NCBI GenBank assembly: GCA_025353435.1
Contig: JANXQR010000581.1
Location: 1-5,317, forward strand
Length of the DNA stretch: 5,317 nucleotides
Reading direction: 5' to 3'
Source of the DNA: Acidobacteriota bacterium
GTDB lineage: Bacteria; Acidobacteriota; Terriglobia; Terriglobales; Acidobacteriaceae
The notes below the pieces were generated by a model. The model ran no database searches. It saw nothing but the letters and a program-made list of their open reading frames with translations, and was not told where the DNA came from. A program made the translations under genes and the position numbers. Positions 4,748 to 5,317 of the stretch are shown here, one piece after another (the first letter of the stretch is position 1; the number at the start of each line of letters is the position of its first letter).

Positions 4748-5317
4748 ATGAAAAAGAAGATTGCTATCGGCCTGGCACTAGTCGTCGTTGGCGCATTCGG
4801 CGTGGGCGCCTACATGATGCACAATATGATGGAGCATGGTTTCAGCGCGCGGACTGAACCCATGCCGATGGAGAAGGCACTGGCTACCGCGATTCGTGGA
4901 CGAGCCATTCCGTCGCGTTACAAGACCATGAAGAACCCGGTTGTTGCCACTCCCGAGGTGATCCACGAAGGAATGGCGCACTGGGCGGACCACTGCACCG
5001 CCTGCCATGCCAACAATGGTGGCAGCGACACCATGTACGGCAAGACGATGTATCCGCGCCCGCCGGACATGCGGCAAATGGACACACAGGAACTTTCTGA
5101 TGGCGAGCTTTACTACACCATCAAGAACGGTGTCCCCTTGAGCGGCATGCCGGCGTTCGGAGATCTGGGAGATGACGATGTGGATAGTTGGAAGCTCGTC
5201 ACGTTCATTCGGCATCTACCGCAACTCACGGATGCTGAAGAGACCGAGATGCAACACCTCAATCCGAAATCTCCCGATGAAATTCGGGAGGAGAAGGAAG
5301 AAGAAGACTTCTTGAAG
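4748..5317 (+). CDS. membrane-anchored monohaem cytochrome c (partial at the right edge)
   Basis: The reading frame is open to the window end, giving 190 residues without a stop. MKKK is followed by one hydrophobic helix (5-22), an uncleaved anchor or signal peptide that places the domain in the periplasm. Next is a short Met/His segment (YMMHNMMEHGF, 22-32) and a linker. The class-I cytochrome c domain follows at about 70-160, with haem-binding CTACH (83-87) and the probable distal ligand Met134 in GMPAFG. The tail is strongly acidic (EEKEEEDFLK at the edge). It begins 5 bases after the efflux gene stop, with GGAG (4736-4739) 8 bases upstream of the ATG, so it belongs to the same operon. It probably carries electrons between the inner membrane chain and a periplasmic partner. 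Whether that partner is the multicopper oxidase is speculative. The true C-terminus lies outside the window, probably not far beyond. Confidence 0.88.
   Translation, partial: MKKKIAIGLALVVVGAFGVGAYMMHNMMEHGFSARTEPMPMEKALATAIRGRAIPSRYKTMKNPVVATPEVIHEGMAHWADHCTACHANNGGSDTMYGKTMYPRPPDMRQMDTQELSDGELYYTIKNGVPLSGMPAFGDLGDDDVDSWKLVTFIRHLPQLTDAEETEMQHLNPKSPDEIREEKEEEDFLK

Noticed and set aside
1..5317. CRISPR array, tRNA, rRNA or complete insertion sequence
   Set aside because: I saw no regularly spaced repeats, no tRNA or rRNA landmarks and no transposase reading frame anywhere in the window.

Overview
The window looks like a chromosomal or genomic-island segment of a soil-type Gram-negative bacterium with roughly 55-60% GC. 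An outer-membrane efflux channel, a Tat-exported periplasmic oxidase and a membrane-anchored cytochrome c all point to a two-membrane cell envelope. The gene order and protein style resemble what I remember from Acidobacteriota (Terriglobia). That assignment is inference from memory, not a search result.

Left part, minus strand (86-720). A MarR-family winged-helix repressor is translationally coupled, through an ATGA overlap, to the first 39 codons of a small membrane protein. That second gene is cut off where the DNA switches from about 62% GC to about 41% GC (positions 1 to about 91), so it reads as a broken gene at an insertion or recombination boundary. A perfect 15-bp palindrome (740-754) lies just upstream of the repressor's ribosome-binding site and overlaps the probable -10 region. 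It is a good autoregulatory operator candidate.

Middle (721-1040). This is a 320-bp divergent intergenic region with no gene. It holds the repressor promoter and operator, a perfect TTGACA box, and a small inverted repeat just ahead of the next gene.

Right part, plus strand (1041-5317, running off the window). Four genes form a periplasmic copper-handling cluster. They encode a small secreted Cys/His/Met-rich protein, a Tat-exported multicopper oxidase with all four copper motifs and a Met-rich tail, a TolC/CusC-type outer-membrane efflux protein with an unusual Met/Gln-rich N-terminal extension, and a membrane-anchored monohaem cytochrome c open at the right edge. The last three are tightly packed (a 15-bp gap or a TAATG overlap, then a 5-bp gap) and are almost certainly one transcription unit.

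The likely joint function is copper (or silver) detoxification. The oxidase would turn periplasmic Cu(I) into Cu(II), the small protein would bind or sense metal, and the outer-membrane channel would serve an RND pump. The RND adaptor and pump genes would be expected beyond the right edge. The main points of interest are a near-identical methionine motif shared by the oxidase tail and the exporter N-terminus, the compact two-domain form of the oxidase, the cytochrome c embedded in an efflux operon, and the undescribed Cys/His-rich small protein.
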